A stretch of DNA of 64,000 nt from Neobacillus cucumis (GTDB taxonomy: Bacteria > Bacillota > Bacilli > Bacillales_B > DSM-18226), in NCBI RefSeq assembly GCF_016107705.1, contig NZ_JAEHGC010000003.1:124001-188000 (forward strand), in the 5' to 3' direction. Made by a program: the position numbers and the translations under genes. Positions 8,048 to 16,704 of the stretch are shown piece by piece. The notes under the pieces are model-generated. The model was not told the origin of the DNA. It saw only the letters and a program-made list of their open reading frames with translations, and made no database searches. Positions within the stretch are counted from its first letter, which is position 1. Each line of letters opens with the position of its first letter.

Positions 8048-11000
8048 ACAATTACAAAAACGAATTCTTGTCATGGACGGCGCAATGGGAACCATGCTTC
8101 AACGCGCTGATCTAAGTGCCGAAGATTTTGGCGGAGAAGAATATGAGGGCTGTAATGAAAACCTGAATTTAACTGCACCAGCGGTGATTGAAAATATCCA
8201 CCGCGAATACCTTAAGGCCGGGGCAGACATTATCGAAACAAATACGTTCGGAGCAACCAGCATTGTTTTAGATGAATACGATTTGGGCTACAAAGCCTAT
8301 GAATTGAATAAGGTTGCCGCACAAATTGCCAAAAAGGCTGTTGATGAAATATCTACTTCAGACTGGCCCCGCTATGTTGCTGGTTCAATGGGACCAACAA
8401 CGAAAACATTAAGTGTGACAGGCGGAACCACTTTCGATGAGCTTGCTGCCTCATACGAAGAGCAGGCAGTCGGCTTAATTGACGGCGGAGTCGACCTTTT
8501 GCTCCTTGAAACAAGCCAGGATATGCTGAATGTGAAAGCAGGATTCATCGGAATCTCCAGGGCTTTTGAAAAAACAGGCAAAACATTGCCTTTGATGCTT
8601 TCCGGAACCATCGAGCCGATGGGAACCACACTTGCTGGTCAAACGATTGAATCGTTCTATATTTCAGTTGAACATATGAAACCAGTTGCGGTTGGCTTAA
8701 ACTGTGCAACCGGTCCAGAATTTATGCAGGACCATATCCGATCTCTTTCGGGTCTAGCAACCACTGCGATCAGCTGTTATCCAAATGCGGGGCTGCCTGA
8801 TGAAGAAGGACATTATCATGAAACACCGGAGACTTTGGCAAAAAAACTTTCAGACTTTGCAGCACATGGATGGCTGAACATTGTCGGCGGCTGCTGCGGA
8901 ACGACTCCTGAGCATATTCAGGCAATTGCTGAAGCAATGAAAAATTATCAACCACGGGAACTGAAGTCCTCCTCTGTCCATATGGTCTCAGGAATTGATC
9001 CGTTTATTTATGATGATCCGACACTAAGACCGATCATGGTTGGAGAACGGACGAATGTCATTGGTTCCCGCAAATTCAAACGGTTAATTACCGAAGGCAA
9101 ATTTGAGGAAGCATCGGAAGTTGCCCGTGCCCAAGTAAAAGGCGGCGCACATGTTATCGATATTTGTCTTGCCGACCCTGACCGTGATGAAATCGTCGAC
9201 ATGGAAAAGTTTATTAAAGAAGTGGTTAAAAAAGTAAAAGTTCCACTCGTAATCGATTCAACCGATGAAAAAGTCATTGAAAGAGCGCTTAAATATTCAC
9301 AAGGAAAAGCCATCATCAATTCGATTAACCTTGAAGATGGAGAAGAGCGCTTTGAAGCCGTCGTGCCATTGATTCACAAATATGGTGCTGCAGCTGTAGT
9401 GGGAACCATTGATGAAAAAGGCATGGGGGTAACAGCAGAACGAAAGCTTGAAATTGCAAAACGCTCCCATGACATACTTGTTCATAAATATGGTTTAAAA
9501 TCAGAGGACATTATTTTTGATCCGCTTGTATTCCCGGTTGGAACGGGTGATGAACAATATATTGGGTCCGCAAAAGCGACAGTGGAAGGAATTCGGTTGA
9601 TTAAAGAAAACCTTCCTGGAGTTCAAACCATTCTTGGAATAAGTAATGTTTCATTTGGACTTCCTCCAGTTGGAAGAGAAGTTTTAAACTCCGTATTCCT
9701 TTATCATTGCACACAAGCAGGATTAGATTATGCAATTGTCAATACGGAAAAGCTTGAGCGGTTTGCTTCCATTCCTAAGGAAGAAGTCGAAGCAGCTGAA
9801 AAGCTGTTATTTGACACGACAGATGAATCATTAGCCACCTTTACTGAAATGTACCGTGGGAAAAAGAAAGAAGCTAAATCCACTCTTCCTGACATGACCT
9901 TGGAAGAACGACTCGCTTATTATGTTGTCGAAGGAACAAAAGAAGGCTTGCTGCCGGATTTAGATCTAGCGCTTGCTAAATACCCTGCTCCCCTTGATAT
10001 TATTAATGGTCCTTTAATGGAAGGCATGAGCGAGGTTGGCCGTCTTTTCAATGACAATCAATTGATTGTTGCTGAGGTGCTGCAAAGTGCTGAAGTCATG
10101 AAGGCAGCCGTTACACATTTAGAGCCGCATATGGAAAAAGGCGATACCTCTGCCTCTAAAGGAAAAGTAATTTTAGCAACGGTCAAAGGCGATGTTCATG
10201 ATATTGGGAAAAACCTTGTGGATATTATTCTCGGCAATAACGGCTACCAAGTCGTGGATTTAGGAATCAAGGTTACCCCAGCAGACCTGATTCAAGCGAT
10301 TCGAAAAGAGCAACCAGACATCGTTGGTTTATCCGGCCTATTGGTAAAATCCGCACAGCAAATGGTTTTAACCGCACAAGATTTAAAGGAAGCGGGAATT
10401 TCTTTACCAATTTTGGTTGGCGGTGCTGCTCTATCAAGGAAATTTACGGATACAAAAATTTCAAAAGAATACGATGGACTTGTTCTTTACGCAAAAGATG
10501 CAATGACTGGCTTAGCACTTGCTAATCAAGTACAAACTCCTGAGGAACGCGAAAAGTTATTGGAAGAAAGACAGGAAAAATTGGCCGCTGCGGAGGTTGT
10601 TCATGATTTCAGTCATCTTCGTACAGCAAGCGCTGTTGCTGTAAAAGTAAAACCAGCTATTTCAACCAATGTTCCTGTTTTTGTTCCTAAGGATACGAAA
10701 CGCCATTTGTTACGTTCTTATTCGCTTTCACATATTGAACCGTATATCAATATGCAAATGCTGCTTGGACATCATCTTGGGGTAAAAGGCAAAATTGCTA
10801 AATTAGTTGCCGAAAAAGATGAAAAAGCTCTGAAGATAAAAGGGATTGTTGATCAATTGCTCCAGGACGCAAGTTCAGAAGGCTGGATTACTCCTGCAGC
10901 TGTTTATCAATTCTTCCCTGCTCAGTCAGAGGGGAATAAAATTTATATTTATGATCCAGAAAATCCGGAGCAAGTAATTGAAACGTTTGATTTTCCTCGT

Positions 11001-11477
11001 CAGGATTCTGAGCCGCATCTATGTTTAGCTGATTTTGTGAAATCAGTGGAGAGTGGCGAAAAGGATTATGTAGGCTTCTTTACGGTTACTGCCGGCAGGG
11101 GCATTCGTGAAAAAGCAGACCAGTTTAAGGCGGAAGGCCGCTTTTTAGAAAGCCATGCCCTTCAGGCGCTTGCTTTAGAATCAGCTGAAGGCTTTGCGGA
11201 GTTAATCCACAGGCAGATGCGCGATCGCTGGGGATTCCCTGACCCGCTTGATTTTACGATGCAGGACCGTTTTGCTGCAAAATATCCGGGACAGCGTTTT
11301 TCCTTTGGCTACCCTGCCTGTCCGGATTTAGAGGATCAAAAGAAATTATTTAGATTAATTCAGCCGGAGGATATCGGCATTCAGCTTACTGATGGCTGCA
11401 TGATGGAACCGGAGGCTTCTGTCTCGGCGATGGTATTTGCCCATCCGGAAGCAAGGTATTTTAATGTGTTGAAATAG
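8025..11477 (+). CDS. metH: Cobalamin-dependent methionine synthase
   Basis: Transfers methyl from methyl-THF to homocysteine via methylcobalamin. All four modules are present in 1150 residues: homocysteine/zinc domain (1-310, [10 protein letters not shown] and [10 protein letters not shown]), pterin-binding barrel (about 340-610, [12 protein letters not shown]), cobalamin cap and Rossmann domain (about 640-850) with the ligand motif DVHDIGKN near residue 722, and the AdoMet-dependent reactivation domain (about 890-1150, [11 protein letters not shown]). A GGGGG site precedes the ATG inside yitJ. The cell therefore needs B12; no metE is visible here. Confidence 0.97.
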   Translation: MSKAPFSEQLQKRILVMDGAMGTMLQRADLSAEDFGGEEYEGCNENLNLTAPAVIENIHREYLKAGADIIETNTFGATSIVLDEYDLGYKAYELNKVAAQIAKKAVDEISTSDWPRYVAGSMGPTTKTLSVTGGTTFDELAASYEEQAVGLIDGGVDLLLLETSQDMLNVKAGFIGISRAFEKTGKTLPLMLSGTIEPMGTTLAGQTIESFYISVEHMKPVAVGLNCATGPEFMQDHIRSLSGLATTAISCYPNAGLPDEEGHYHETPETLAKKLSDFAAHGWLNIVGGCCGTTPEHIQAIAEAMKNYQPRELKSSSVHMVSGIDPFIYDDPTLRPIMVGERTNVIGSRKFKRLITEGKFEEASEVARAQVKGGAHVIDICLADPDRDEIVDMEKFIKEVVKKVKVPLVIDSTDEKVIERALKYSQGKAIINSINLEDGEERFEAVVPLIHKYGAAAVVGTIDEKGMGVTAERKLEIAKRSHDILVHKYGLKSEDIIFDPLVFPVGTGDEQYIGSAKATVEGIRLIKENLPGVQTILGISNVSFGLPPVGREVLNSVFLYHCTQAGLDYAIVNTEKLERFASIPKEEVEAAEKLLFDTTDESLATFTEMYRGKKKEAKSTLPDMTLEERLAYYVVEGTKEGLLPDLDLALAKYPAPLDIINGPLMEGMSEVGRLFNDNQLIVAEVLQSAEVMKAAVTHLEPHMEKGDTSASKGKVILATVKGDVHDIGKNLVDIILGNNGYQVVDLGIKVTPADLIQAIRKEQPDIVGLSGLLVKSAQQMVLTAQDLKEAGISLPILVGGAALSRKFTDTKISKEYDGLVLYAKDAMTGLALANQVQTPEEREKLLEERQEKLAAAEVVHDFSHLRTASAVAVKVKPAISTNVPVFVPKDTKRHLLRSYSLSHIEPYINMQMLLGHHLGVKGKIAKLVAEKDEKALKIKGIVDQLLQDASSEGWITPAAVYQFFPAQSEGNKIYIYDPENPEQVIETFDFPRQDSEPHLCLADFVKSVESGEKDYVGFFTVTAGRGIREKADQFKAEGRFLESHALQALALESAEGFAELIHRQMRDRWGFPDPLDFTMQDRFAAKYPGQRFSFGYPACPDLEDQKKLFRLIQPEDIGIQLTDGCMMEPEASVSAMVFAHPEARYFNVLK

Positions 11478-11491
11478 AGTCTTTTTAATAG

Positions 11492-11529
11492 TCCCGCGGA
11501 GATCGATGGTGATTTCGCGGGATTTTTGT
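11492..11529 (+). terminator. Terminator of the methionine operon
   Basis: TCCCGCG (11492-11498) pairs with CGCGGGA (11515-11521) across a 16-base loop, followed by TTTTTG. Confidence 0.8.
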
Positions 11530-11574
11530 TTTTCCTCTTAGAATATCGTATGTAATTACCGATACTTTGGGCTA

Positions 11575-12452
11575 CTGATAGTTCCCGTTTCTTGGTTTTT
11601 TCCTAACCACTGGCACTATAAACACCTGATAGTTCCCACACTTTGACTTTCTTCCTCTTCATGGGCACTATGAACACCTGATAGTTCCCGCATTTTGATT
11701 TTCTTCCTCTCCACGGGCACTGTGGACACCTGATAGTTCCCACACTTTGATTTTCTTCCTCTTCATGGGCACTATGGACACCTGATAGTTCCCACACTTT
11801 GATTTTCTTCCTCTTCATGGGCACTATGAACACCTGATAGTTCCCACACTTTGATTTTTTTCCTCTCCACGGGCACTATGGACACCTGATAGTTCCCGCA
11901 TTTTGATTTTCTTCCTCTTCACGGGCACTATGGACACCTGATAGTTCCCACACTTTGATTTTCTTCCTCTTCATGGGCACTATGGACACCTGATAGTTCC
12001 CACACTTTGATTTTTTTCCTCTCCACGGGCACTATGGACACCTGATAGTTCCCGCATTTTGATTTTCTTCCTCTCCACGGGCACTATGGACACCTGATAG
12101 TTCCCGCATTTTGATTTTCTTCCTCTTCATGGGCACTATGAACACCTGATAGTTCCCACACTTTGATTTTTTTCCTCTCCACTGGCACTATGAACACCTG
12201 ATAGTTCCCACACTTTGATTTTCTTCCTCTTCATAGGCACTATGAACACCTGATAGTTCCCACACTTTGATTTTCTTCCTCTTCATGGGCACTATGGACA
12301 CCTGATAGTTCCCGCATTTTGATTTTCTTCCTCTTCACGGGCACTATGGACACCTGATAGTTCCCACACTTTGATTTTCTTCCTCTTCATGGGCACTATG
12401 GACACCTGTCATTCCCGATTCGGCGGCGTTTTTCCCTCCCCACGTGCACTAC
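11575..12452. repeat. Array of about 16 tandem 52-bp repeats
   Basis: The motif CACCTG recurs at 11623, 11675, 11727, 11779 and then every 52 bp to 12403 without a break, with one more degraded unit before 11623 and a degraded last unit after 12403. Central units are near-identical, with two variant forms (CCCACACTTTG versus CCCGCATTTTG; TTCATGGGC versus CCACGGGC); the end units have diverged and each lost one base. At each junction GGGCACTAT and ATAGTTCCC form a stem (8 of 9 pairs) around GGACACCTG, so the array can form a string of hairpins. The period is not a multiple of three, which argues against coding. It fills the gap between metH and a marR gene. Confidence 0.95.
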
Positions 12453-12480
12453 TTAAACAAAACTAATCTGTGAACATTCC

Positions 12481-12509
12481 TTGACATTTCCTCTAAACAA
12501 GCATATAGT
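12481..12509 (+). promoter_or_regulatory. Promoter of the marR-MFS operon
   Basis: TTGACA (12481-12486), a 17-bp spacer and TATAGT (12504-12509). The -10 overlaps the palindrome at 12506-12523. Confidence 0.8.
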
Positions 12510-12523
12510 TACCTAGGTAACTA
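12506..12523. promoter_or_regulatory. MarR-family operator, 18-bp perfect palindrome
   Basis: TAGTTACCTAGGTAACTA is fully palindromic and covers the -10 and start region of the promoter just upstream of a marR gene, the classic autorepressor layout. Confidence 0.75.
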
Positions 12524-12555
12524 ATTTATAATTTTGATCTGGAGTGACTTTCTAA

Positions 12556-12975
12556 ATGTATAACCACGAACTTTTCCATACTCTTCACCAACTATCCAGA
12601 CATCTAACCAATAAATTGAATGAAGTCTTGAAGCCAATGGGTTTATATGGTTCACAGTGGGCTGTTATCTTTGTTTTAAAAACCAAAGGCTCCTTAACCC
12701 AGAAAGAACTATGTGATTATTTATTCGTTGAAGCCCCTCCAATGACACGCACAATCCAAAGACTAGTCAAGCAAGGGTATGTAAGACAGGTTCCGGGTAA
12801 AGACAAACGTGAAAAACATATCCAATTAACGGATACTGCTTTAAATGAATATCCAAACTGGGAACAGGCCGTAACGGAACAAAACAAATTGTTATTAAAG
12901 CATCTTCCTGAAACATCTCAGAAAGAACTATGCACGATTCAAATTGACTGGTTACATAAACTTTTAAAGGAGTGA
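12556..12975 (+). CDS. MarR-family transcriptional regulator
   Basis: A 139-residue winged-helix repressor. The N-terminal dimerisation helix is followed by the HTH (LTQKELCDYLFVEAPPMTRT) and wing (RQVPGKDKREKHIQLT). GGAG lies 11 bases upstream of the ATG. It is followed after 7 bp by an MFS efflux gene, so it most likely represses that pump until an unknown ligand binds. The perfect palindrome over its promoter is the probable operator. Confidence 0.9.
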   Translation: MYNHELFHTLHQLSRHLTNKLNEVLKPMGLYGSQWAVIFVLKTKGSLTQKELCDYLFVEAPPMTRTIQRLVKQGYVRQVPGKDKREKHIQLTDTALNEYPNWEQAVTEQNKLLLKHLPETSQKELCTIQIDWLHKLLKE

Positions 12976-12982
12976 TTTCCAC

Positions 12983-14182
12983 ATGTCGAAACCGAAATTG
13001 TGGACAAAGGATTTTATTAGTATATCCCTAAGTAACTTTTTTCTGTTTTTAACTTTTTATATTTTGCTAGTGACTCTTCCTATTTTTGCGTTAAAGGAAT
13101 TCCACAGCAGTGCTTCACAGGCAGGTTTAATGACAACTGTATTTTTGCTCTCCGCCATCATTTCGCGTCCGCTTGCAGGGCAATGGCTAGAACGGGCAGG
13201 AAGTAAAAAAGTCTTGTTAACTGCTTTAATCATTTTTGCAGGTGCCTCCCTCTTTTACTTTTTTCCAAAATCTATCACCGGCTTTCTAGTGATTCGGTTA
13301 TTGCATGGAGTTGGCTTCGGCATGGCAACAACAGCGGCTGGGACGATTGTGGCTGATCTGATACCTTCCTCACGCAGGGGCGAAGGAATGGGCTACTTTG
13401 TAATGTCAATAAACTTGGCTATGGTATTAGGGCCGTTTGTAGGATTGCTCGCCATTCAGCAATGGGGCTCAAGTTGGTTGTTTACTTTAACACTAGTCGT
13501 TGCAATTGGTGCCCTTCTTACTGGTCTTAGTATTAAACTTCCGAAAAAAGAGCAGCAAGTTGAGCCGACAGTACAATCTTCCTTTTCTGTGCGAAATTTA
13601 TTCGAAGCATCTGCCGTACCTATCTCAATTGTTGGCGGCTTCTTAGCCATCGTCTATTCGGCGCTTCTTTCCTTTGTATCCGTTTATGCAAGCGAAATAC
13701 ACCTGGCAAATGTAGCAAGTCTATTCTTTGTGGTCTACGCTGCTTTCTTATTGCTTTCAAGACCTTTTACCGGAAAATGGTTGGATCAATATGGGTCAAA
13801 CGTTCTTTTCTATCCATGCATCATCCTTTTTGCGATTGGGCTTTTGGTATTAAGTAAAGCTGATGGAGCGTTTACCTTCCTCCTTTCAGCTGCTTTAATC
13901 GGGCTAGGATGGGGAACATTATTTCCAACCTTCCAAACGATTGCGATTCAAGATGCAGCTCCGAAAAAACGTGGATTGGCTACGGCTACCTTTCTATCAA
14001 TCTACGATACTGGTATTGCCCTTGGGTCATTTTTCATCGGATTAGTTGCCGCAAAAATGTCTTATAGCTCATTATATTTCTTATGTGCTTTCTATGTTTT
14101 AATTGGTGCGGTACTTTATTATTTCTTTCATCATGCAAAGAAACGGGATTCATCACCTAATTTAAAAAGCCAGGAGAATTAA
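12983..14182 (+). CDS. MFS efflux transporter, 12-TMS
   Basis: A 399-residue membrane transporter of the YfhI/multidrug type. Hydrophobic segments are spread through the protein, with the MFS motif A in the first cytoplasmic loop (RPLAGQWLERAGSKKV) and a related copy in the second half (RPFTGKWLDQYGSNV). Motif C-like GPFVGLLA is in TM5. AAAGGAG precedes the ATG. Co-transcribed with the upstream marR gene; substrate unknown. Confidence 0.9.
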   Translation: MSKPKLWTKDFISISLSNFFLFLTFYILLVTLPIFALKEFHSSASQAGLMTTVFLLSAIISRPLAGQWLERAGSKKVLLTALIIFAGASLFYFFPKSITGFLVIRLLHGVGFGMATTAAGTIVADLIPSSRRGEGMGYFVMSINLAMVLGPFVGLLAIQQWGSSWLFTLTLVVAIGALLTGLSIKLPKKEQQVEPTVQSSFSVRNLFEASAVPISIVGGFLAIVYSALLSFVSVYASEIHLANVASLFFVVYAAFLLLSRPFTGKWLDQYGSNVLFYPCIILFAIGLLVLSKADGAFTFLLSAALIGLGWGTLFPTFQTIAIQDAAPKKRGLATATFLSIYDTGIALGSFFIGLVAAKMSYSSLYFLCAFYVLIGAVLYYFFHHAKKRDSSPNLKSQEN

Positions 14183-14251
14183 TGAACTTTCGAATACATT
14201 AAGATTGCATTTTTTGGAAAACTAAGCTTTAAAAAGTGAGGTTTGCTCCAG

Positions 14252-14707
14252 ATGATTCCTAATGTAATTCGAATTGCTCAGCTGATTGCACCATGGTTTT
14301 CAATCGTTTTTCTTCCGAAAAAATCATTTAATCAATATTTGCCTGTTTCTCTTTTTGCTTCCTGCTTAGTAATTGGGATGTGTGCTTTAGCGGCTCCCTT
14401 TCGATGGTGGGAGGTAAAAGGAGGAATCAGGTTTAAAATTTTTAATGATTTAACTTTTATCTTTGGACCATTTATCGTTGGAACCTTATGGATCTTCCAT
14501 TTTACCTTTGGCAATTTAAAACGTTTTTTTATCGTGAATTTAATCATCGACGCATTGTTTTCTTTTCCGGTAAATTATTTATTCCAAAGGTTAAACTTAT
14601 ATAAGTTAGTAAAATTTAAACCCACCTATATTTTCTTATCCTTCATTGGCTTTTCTTTTATCATTTATGGATTTCAACTTGTGAACAAGCGTGCATTTTT
14701 AAAATAA
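14252..14707 (+). CDS. Small polytopic membrane protein, CBO0543-like
   Basis: 151 residues with about five predicted membrane segments (for example LFASCLVIGMCALAAPF, FIFGPFIVGTLWIFHF, FIFLSFIGF-type near the end). It resembles the CBO0543 family of uncharacterised Firmicute membrane proteins; function unknown. ATG 14252 has GAGG at a reasonable distance, whereas the in-frame TTG at 14243 touches that site. It may be transcribed with the MFS gene 69 bp upstream. Confidence 0.7.
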   Translation: MIPNVIRIAQLIAPWFSIVFLPKKSFNQYLPVSLFASCLVIGMCALAAPFRWWEVKGGIRFKIFNDLTFIFGPFIVGTLWIFHFTFGNLKRFFIVNLIIDALFSFPVNYLFQRLNLYKLVKFKPTYIFLSFIGFSFIIYGFQLVNKRAFLK

Positions 14708-14769
14708 ATCTACTCCATTCTTGGTCTATTGTAATATAATAGATGAAACCAACCTAAGGAGTGATTTCG

Positions 14770-15039
14770 ATGGCAAAATCAAAGGCCAAAAAGCTGCGCG
14801 AAAAAATGGAACGTGAAGGCAAGCTGAATCCTGATTTAAAACGGAGCCCCTTTGTGTTCGCAGATATGAGAACAAGAACAACCAAAACGAAAAAAGATTG
14901 CTTATACAAAAACAAGTACAAGAACCATTATTCCACTGAAGGAAGAGATGGTTCTTTTTATTTTACTCGGAAATGGACATACTTCTATAGGAAAGACTTC
15001 GATTATAGAGCAGTTTGTTTTACAATATTTTGTATTTAA
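14770..15039 (+). CDS. Small basic cytosolic protein, uncharacterised
   Basis: 89 residues from ATG 14770, behind a good AAGGAG eight bases upstream. The first 60 residues are lysine/arginine-rich (MAKSKAKKLREKMEREGKL, then FADMRTRTTKTKKD) and recall a Bacillus family of unknown small proteins. The last 25 residues look different, aromatic and unpatterned. A terminator-like hairpin (14921-14955 plus T-run) lies inside this 3' part, so the native stop may have been lost and the C-terminus extended by read-through of former non-coding DNA. Function unknown. Confidence 0.65.
   Translation: MAKSKAKKLREKMEREGKLNPDLKRSPFVFADMRTRTTKTKKDCLYKNKYKNHYSTEGRDGSFYFTRKWTYFYRKDFDYRAVCFTIFCI
14921..14960 (+). 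terminator. Terminator-like hairpin inside the 3' end of a small gene
   Basis: AGAACCAT (14921-14928) pairs with ATGGTTCT (14948-14955), followed by TTTTATTTT. It is inside the reading frame that ends at 15039. Confidence 0.5.
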
Positions 15040-15050
15040 GTTAATCTAAA

Positions 15051-15065
15051 TAAGAATTATTATAA
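15051..15065. promoter_or_regulatory. PerR/Fur-box-like site
   Basis: TAAGAATTATTATAA matches 13 of 15 positions of the B. subtilis PerR box TTATAATNATTATAA, 21 bp upstream of the flavoprotein start. It would place the flavoprotein and VOC protein under peroxide or iron control. AT-rich background makes chance matches possible. Confidence 0.35.
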
Positions 15066-15085
15066 TTAAAATTGGAGGTATGTGT

Positions 15086-15649
15086 ATGTTTGATGTAGTG
15101 ATCGTTGGCGCAGGTGCAGCTGGAGCAAGTGCTGCTCTATTTACCGCAAAAGCTGGAAAGAAAACATTGGTTGTTGACAATGACAAAAGCATGACAAAAC
15201 GTGCTTGGATTGAAAATCATTATGGTGTAGCAGAAATCACAGGTCCAGATTTAATTGAAATTGGTAAAAAACAAGCAAGTAAATTTGGTGCTGAACTGGT
15301 TCAAGCAACAGTAAGCAATATCGTTAAAACAGATAATGGCTATAAAGTGGAAACTGACGGTGAAAGTTATGAAACCAAGCATGTCATCATTGCTACTGGC
15401 GCGTTAGTTAATCTTGCTGAAACAGTTGGCTTAAAAACAAAGCCAGGTACAGAGCCAAGAATTAAAACGGTTCTAGATGTAACTGCTGAAGGAAAAACAA
15501 ATCTAGATGGGATTTGGGCAGCCGGAACAGTTGCTGGTGTGAGTGTACATACGATCATAACTGCTGGTGACGGAGCAAAAGTTGCCATCAATGTAATTAG
15601 CGAATTAAACGGCGAACGCTACGTTGACCATGATGTCTTAAAGTCATAA
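15086..15649 (+). CDS. Single-domain thioredoxin-reductase-like flavoprotein
   Basis: 187 residues. The N-terminus has the dinucleotide motif VIVGAGAAGASAALF, the middle has HVIIATGA, and the C-terminus has the FAD-contact motif GIWAAGTVAGVSVHT and AGDGAKVAI, as in thioredoxin reductase. The NADPH-binding domain and the CxxC disulfide that normally lie between are absent; the two FAD-domain halves are joined directly. It therefore cannot use NADPH in the usual way and needs a partner. GGAGG is seven bases from ATG 15086 (ATG 15080 is too close). It is followed after 19 bp by a VOC protein. Confidence 0.75.
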   Translation: MFDVVIVGAGAAGASAALFTAKAGKKTLVVDNDKSMTKRAWIENHYGVAEITGPDLIEIGKKQASKFGAELVQATVSNIVKTDNGYKVETDGESYETKHVIIATGALVNLAETVGLKTKPGTEPRIKTVLDVTAEGKTNLDGIWAAGTVAGVSVHTIITAGDGAKVAINVISELNGERYVDHDVLKS

Positions 15650-15668
15650 TCTTAGGGAGAAAACGAAA

Positions 15669-16052
15669 ATGCCGGGAAAGAAAATTGACCATGTGGGGAT
15701 TATGGTAAAAGACATTGATGCATCCATCAAATTCTATCAAGAAATCGTGGGAATGGAGCTTAAGGATAAATTCATTCATTCTGATGAGACGATGACCTTG
15801 GCCTTTCTCGGTTTCAATGGTTCCGATGAAACGGAACTAGAGTTAATTCAAGGTTATAATGACAATCTCCCTCAAGAAGGCAAAGTGCATCATTTTGCTG
15901 TGCTAGTGGATGATATCGAAGCGGAATTTGAGCGTATTAAAGGATTAGATGTGAAGTTAATCGATGAGGAAATTACCATTCTTCCAAATGGATACCGTTA
16001 TTTCTTTTTTCACGGACCCGAAGGTGAATGGGTTGAATTTTTTCAAAGATAA
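15669..16052 (+). CDS. VOC-superfamily (glyoxalase-like) protein
   Basis: 127 residues with two beta-alpha-beta-beta-beta repeats of the vicinal-oxygen-chelate fold: KIDHVGIMVKDIDASIKFY opens the first and VHHFAVLVDDIEAEFERI the second, ending in GPEGEWVEFFQ. Candidate metal ligands are the His in each opening strand and the late Glu residues. Closest in look to lactoylglutathione lyase or methylmalonyl-CoA epimerase-like proteins, but the substrate cannot be read from sequence. Probably co-transcribed with the upstream flavoprotein. Confidence 0.85.
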   Translation: MPGKKIDHVGIMVKDIDASIKFYQEIVGMELKDKFIHSDETMTLAFLGFNGSDETELELIQGYNDNLPQEGKVHHFAVLVDDIEAEFERIKGLDVKLIDEEITILPNGYRYFFFHGPEGEWVEFFQR

Positions 16053-16061
16053 GAATTTTAT

Positions 16062-16093
16062 GAGGAGCTCATTCATAGAGCTCCTCTTTTTTT
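16062..16093. terminator. Bidirectional terminator between VOC and marR genes
   Basis: GAGGAGCTC (16062-16070) and GAGCTCCTC (16078-16086) flank seven bases, with a T-run after it on the + strand. It serves the VOC gene and perhaps the convergent marR gene. Confidence 0.85.
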
Positions 16094-16568
16094 AGGCTTC
16101 CGAGCGGCTAGTCCGTTGGATCTCTTTTTCATGGATGGCAATTGTTTTTTCTAAAAAGTCACTGATTAATGCCAGCTGCTCTTCATTATAATGAGAACAG
16201 AGCTCCATCATCGATTTGTTTAAAGGTAAGAAATGCTCTTTAATGGAGCACTGATTTTCTTTTACTGGTACAATAATGACCCGTCGGCGGTCGTTCGGAT
16301 CCTTCTCCCTCCTGGCATATCCTGCATGCTCGAGCCGATCAATAAGAGCTGTAACGGACCCCGTACTCAGACCGGTTACCTTACTTAATTCCCCTGCCGT
16401 AAGCGGGCCTGCTTCATTCAGAATATCCGCTGTTTTAAAATCAGTATGAACCAAGCCAATTGAATGGGCAGCAGTTTGTTGGAATAGAACCATTCTTGTG
16501 CTCAGTTTCCGCAAATTTTTTATAAGAGTCTTTATCGTATCAGGATGATCAAATAAATCCATTGACAT
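16092..16568 (-). CDS. MarR-family transcriptional regulator
   Basis: 158-residue winged-helix regulator: dimerisation helix, HTH (LTAGELSKVTGLSTGSVTAL), and wing with the DPNDRRRV motif typical of MarR proteins. It is transcribed away from a 14-TMS efflux gene, and a perfect 21-bp palindrome lies in the intergenic region, so it most likely represses both itself and the pump. GGAAGG lies about ten bases from the ATG. Confidence 0.9.
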   Translation of the reverse strand: MSMDLFDHPDTIKTLIKNLRKLSTRMVLFQQTAAHSIGLVHTDFKTADILNEAGPLTAGELSKVTGLSTGSVTALIDRLEHAGYARREKDPNDRRRVIIVPVKENQCSIKEHFLPLNKSMMELCSHYNEEQLALISDFLEKTIAIHEKEIQRTSRSEA

Positions 16569-16594
16569 GTTTCATCCTTCCTTTTAAAATTACT

Positions 16595-16615
16595 TTATCT
16601 TGATTATCAAGATAA
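16595..16615. promoter_or_regulatory. Operator between divergent marR and MFS genes
   Basis: Arms TTATCTTGA and TCAAGATAA are perfectly complementary around TTA (16604-16606). Placement 27 bp from the regulator start and upstream of the MFS gene fits a MarR operator. Confidence 0.75.
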
Positions 16616-16704
16616 TAGGTTTCCTCAGTTTATTTCATCTTATCAAACTTTTTTACCCTATGAAAGAAGATCTAGGAAGACCATACAAAAGAAGGAGACA
16701 TTTC

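Noticed and set aside
11603..11833. 76-codon minus-strand frame inside the 52-bp repeat array
   Set aside because: It is a by-product of the repeats: the period is not divisible by three, there is no ribosome site, and the frame changes with each unit.
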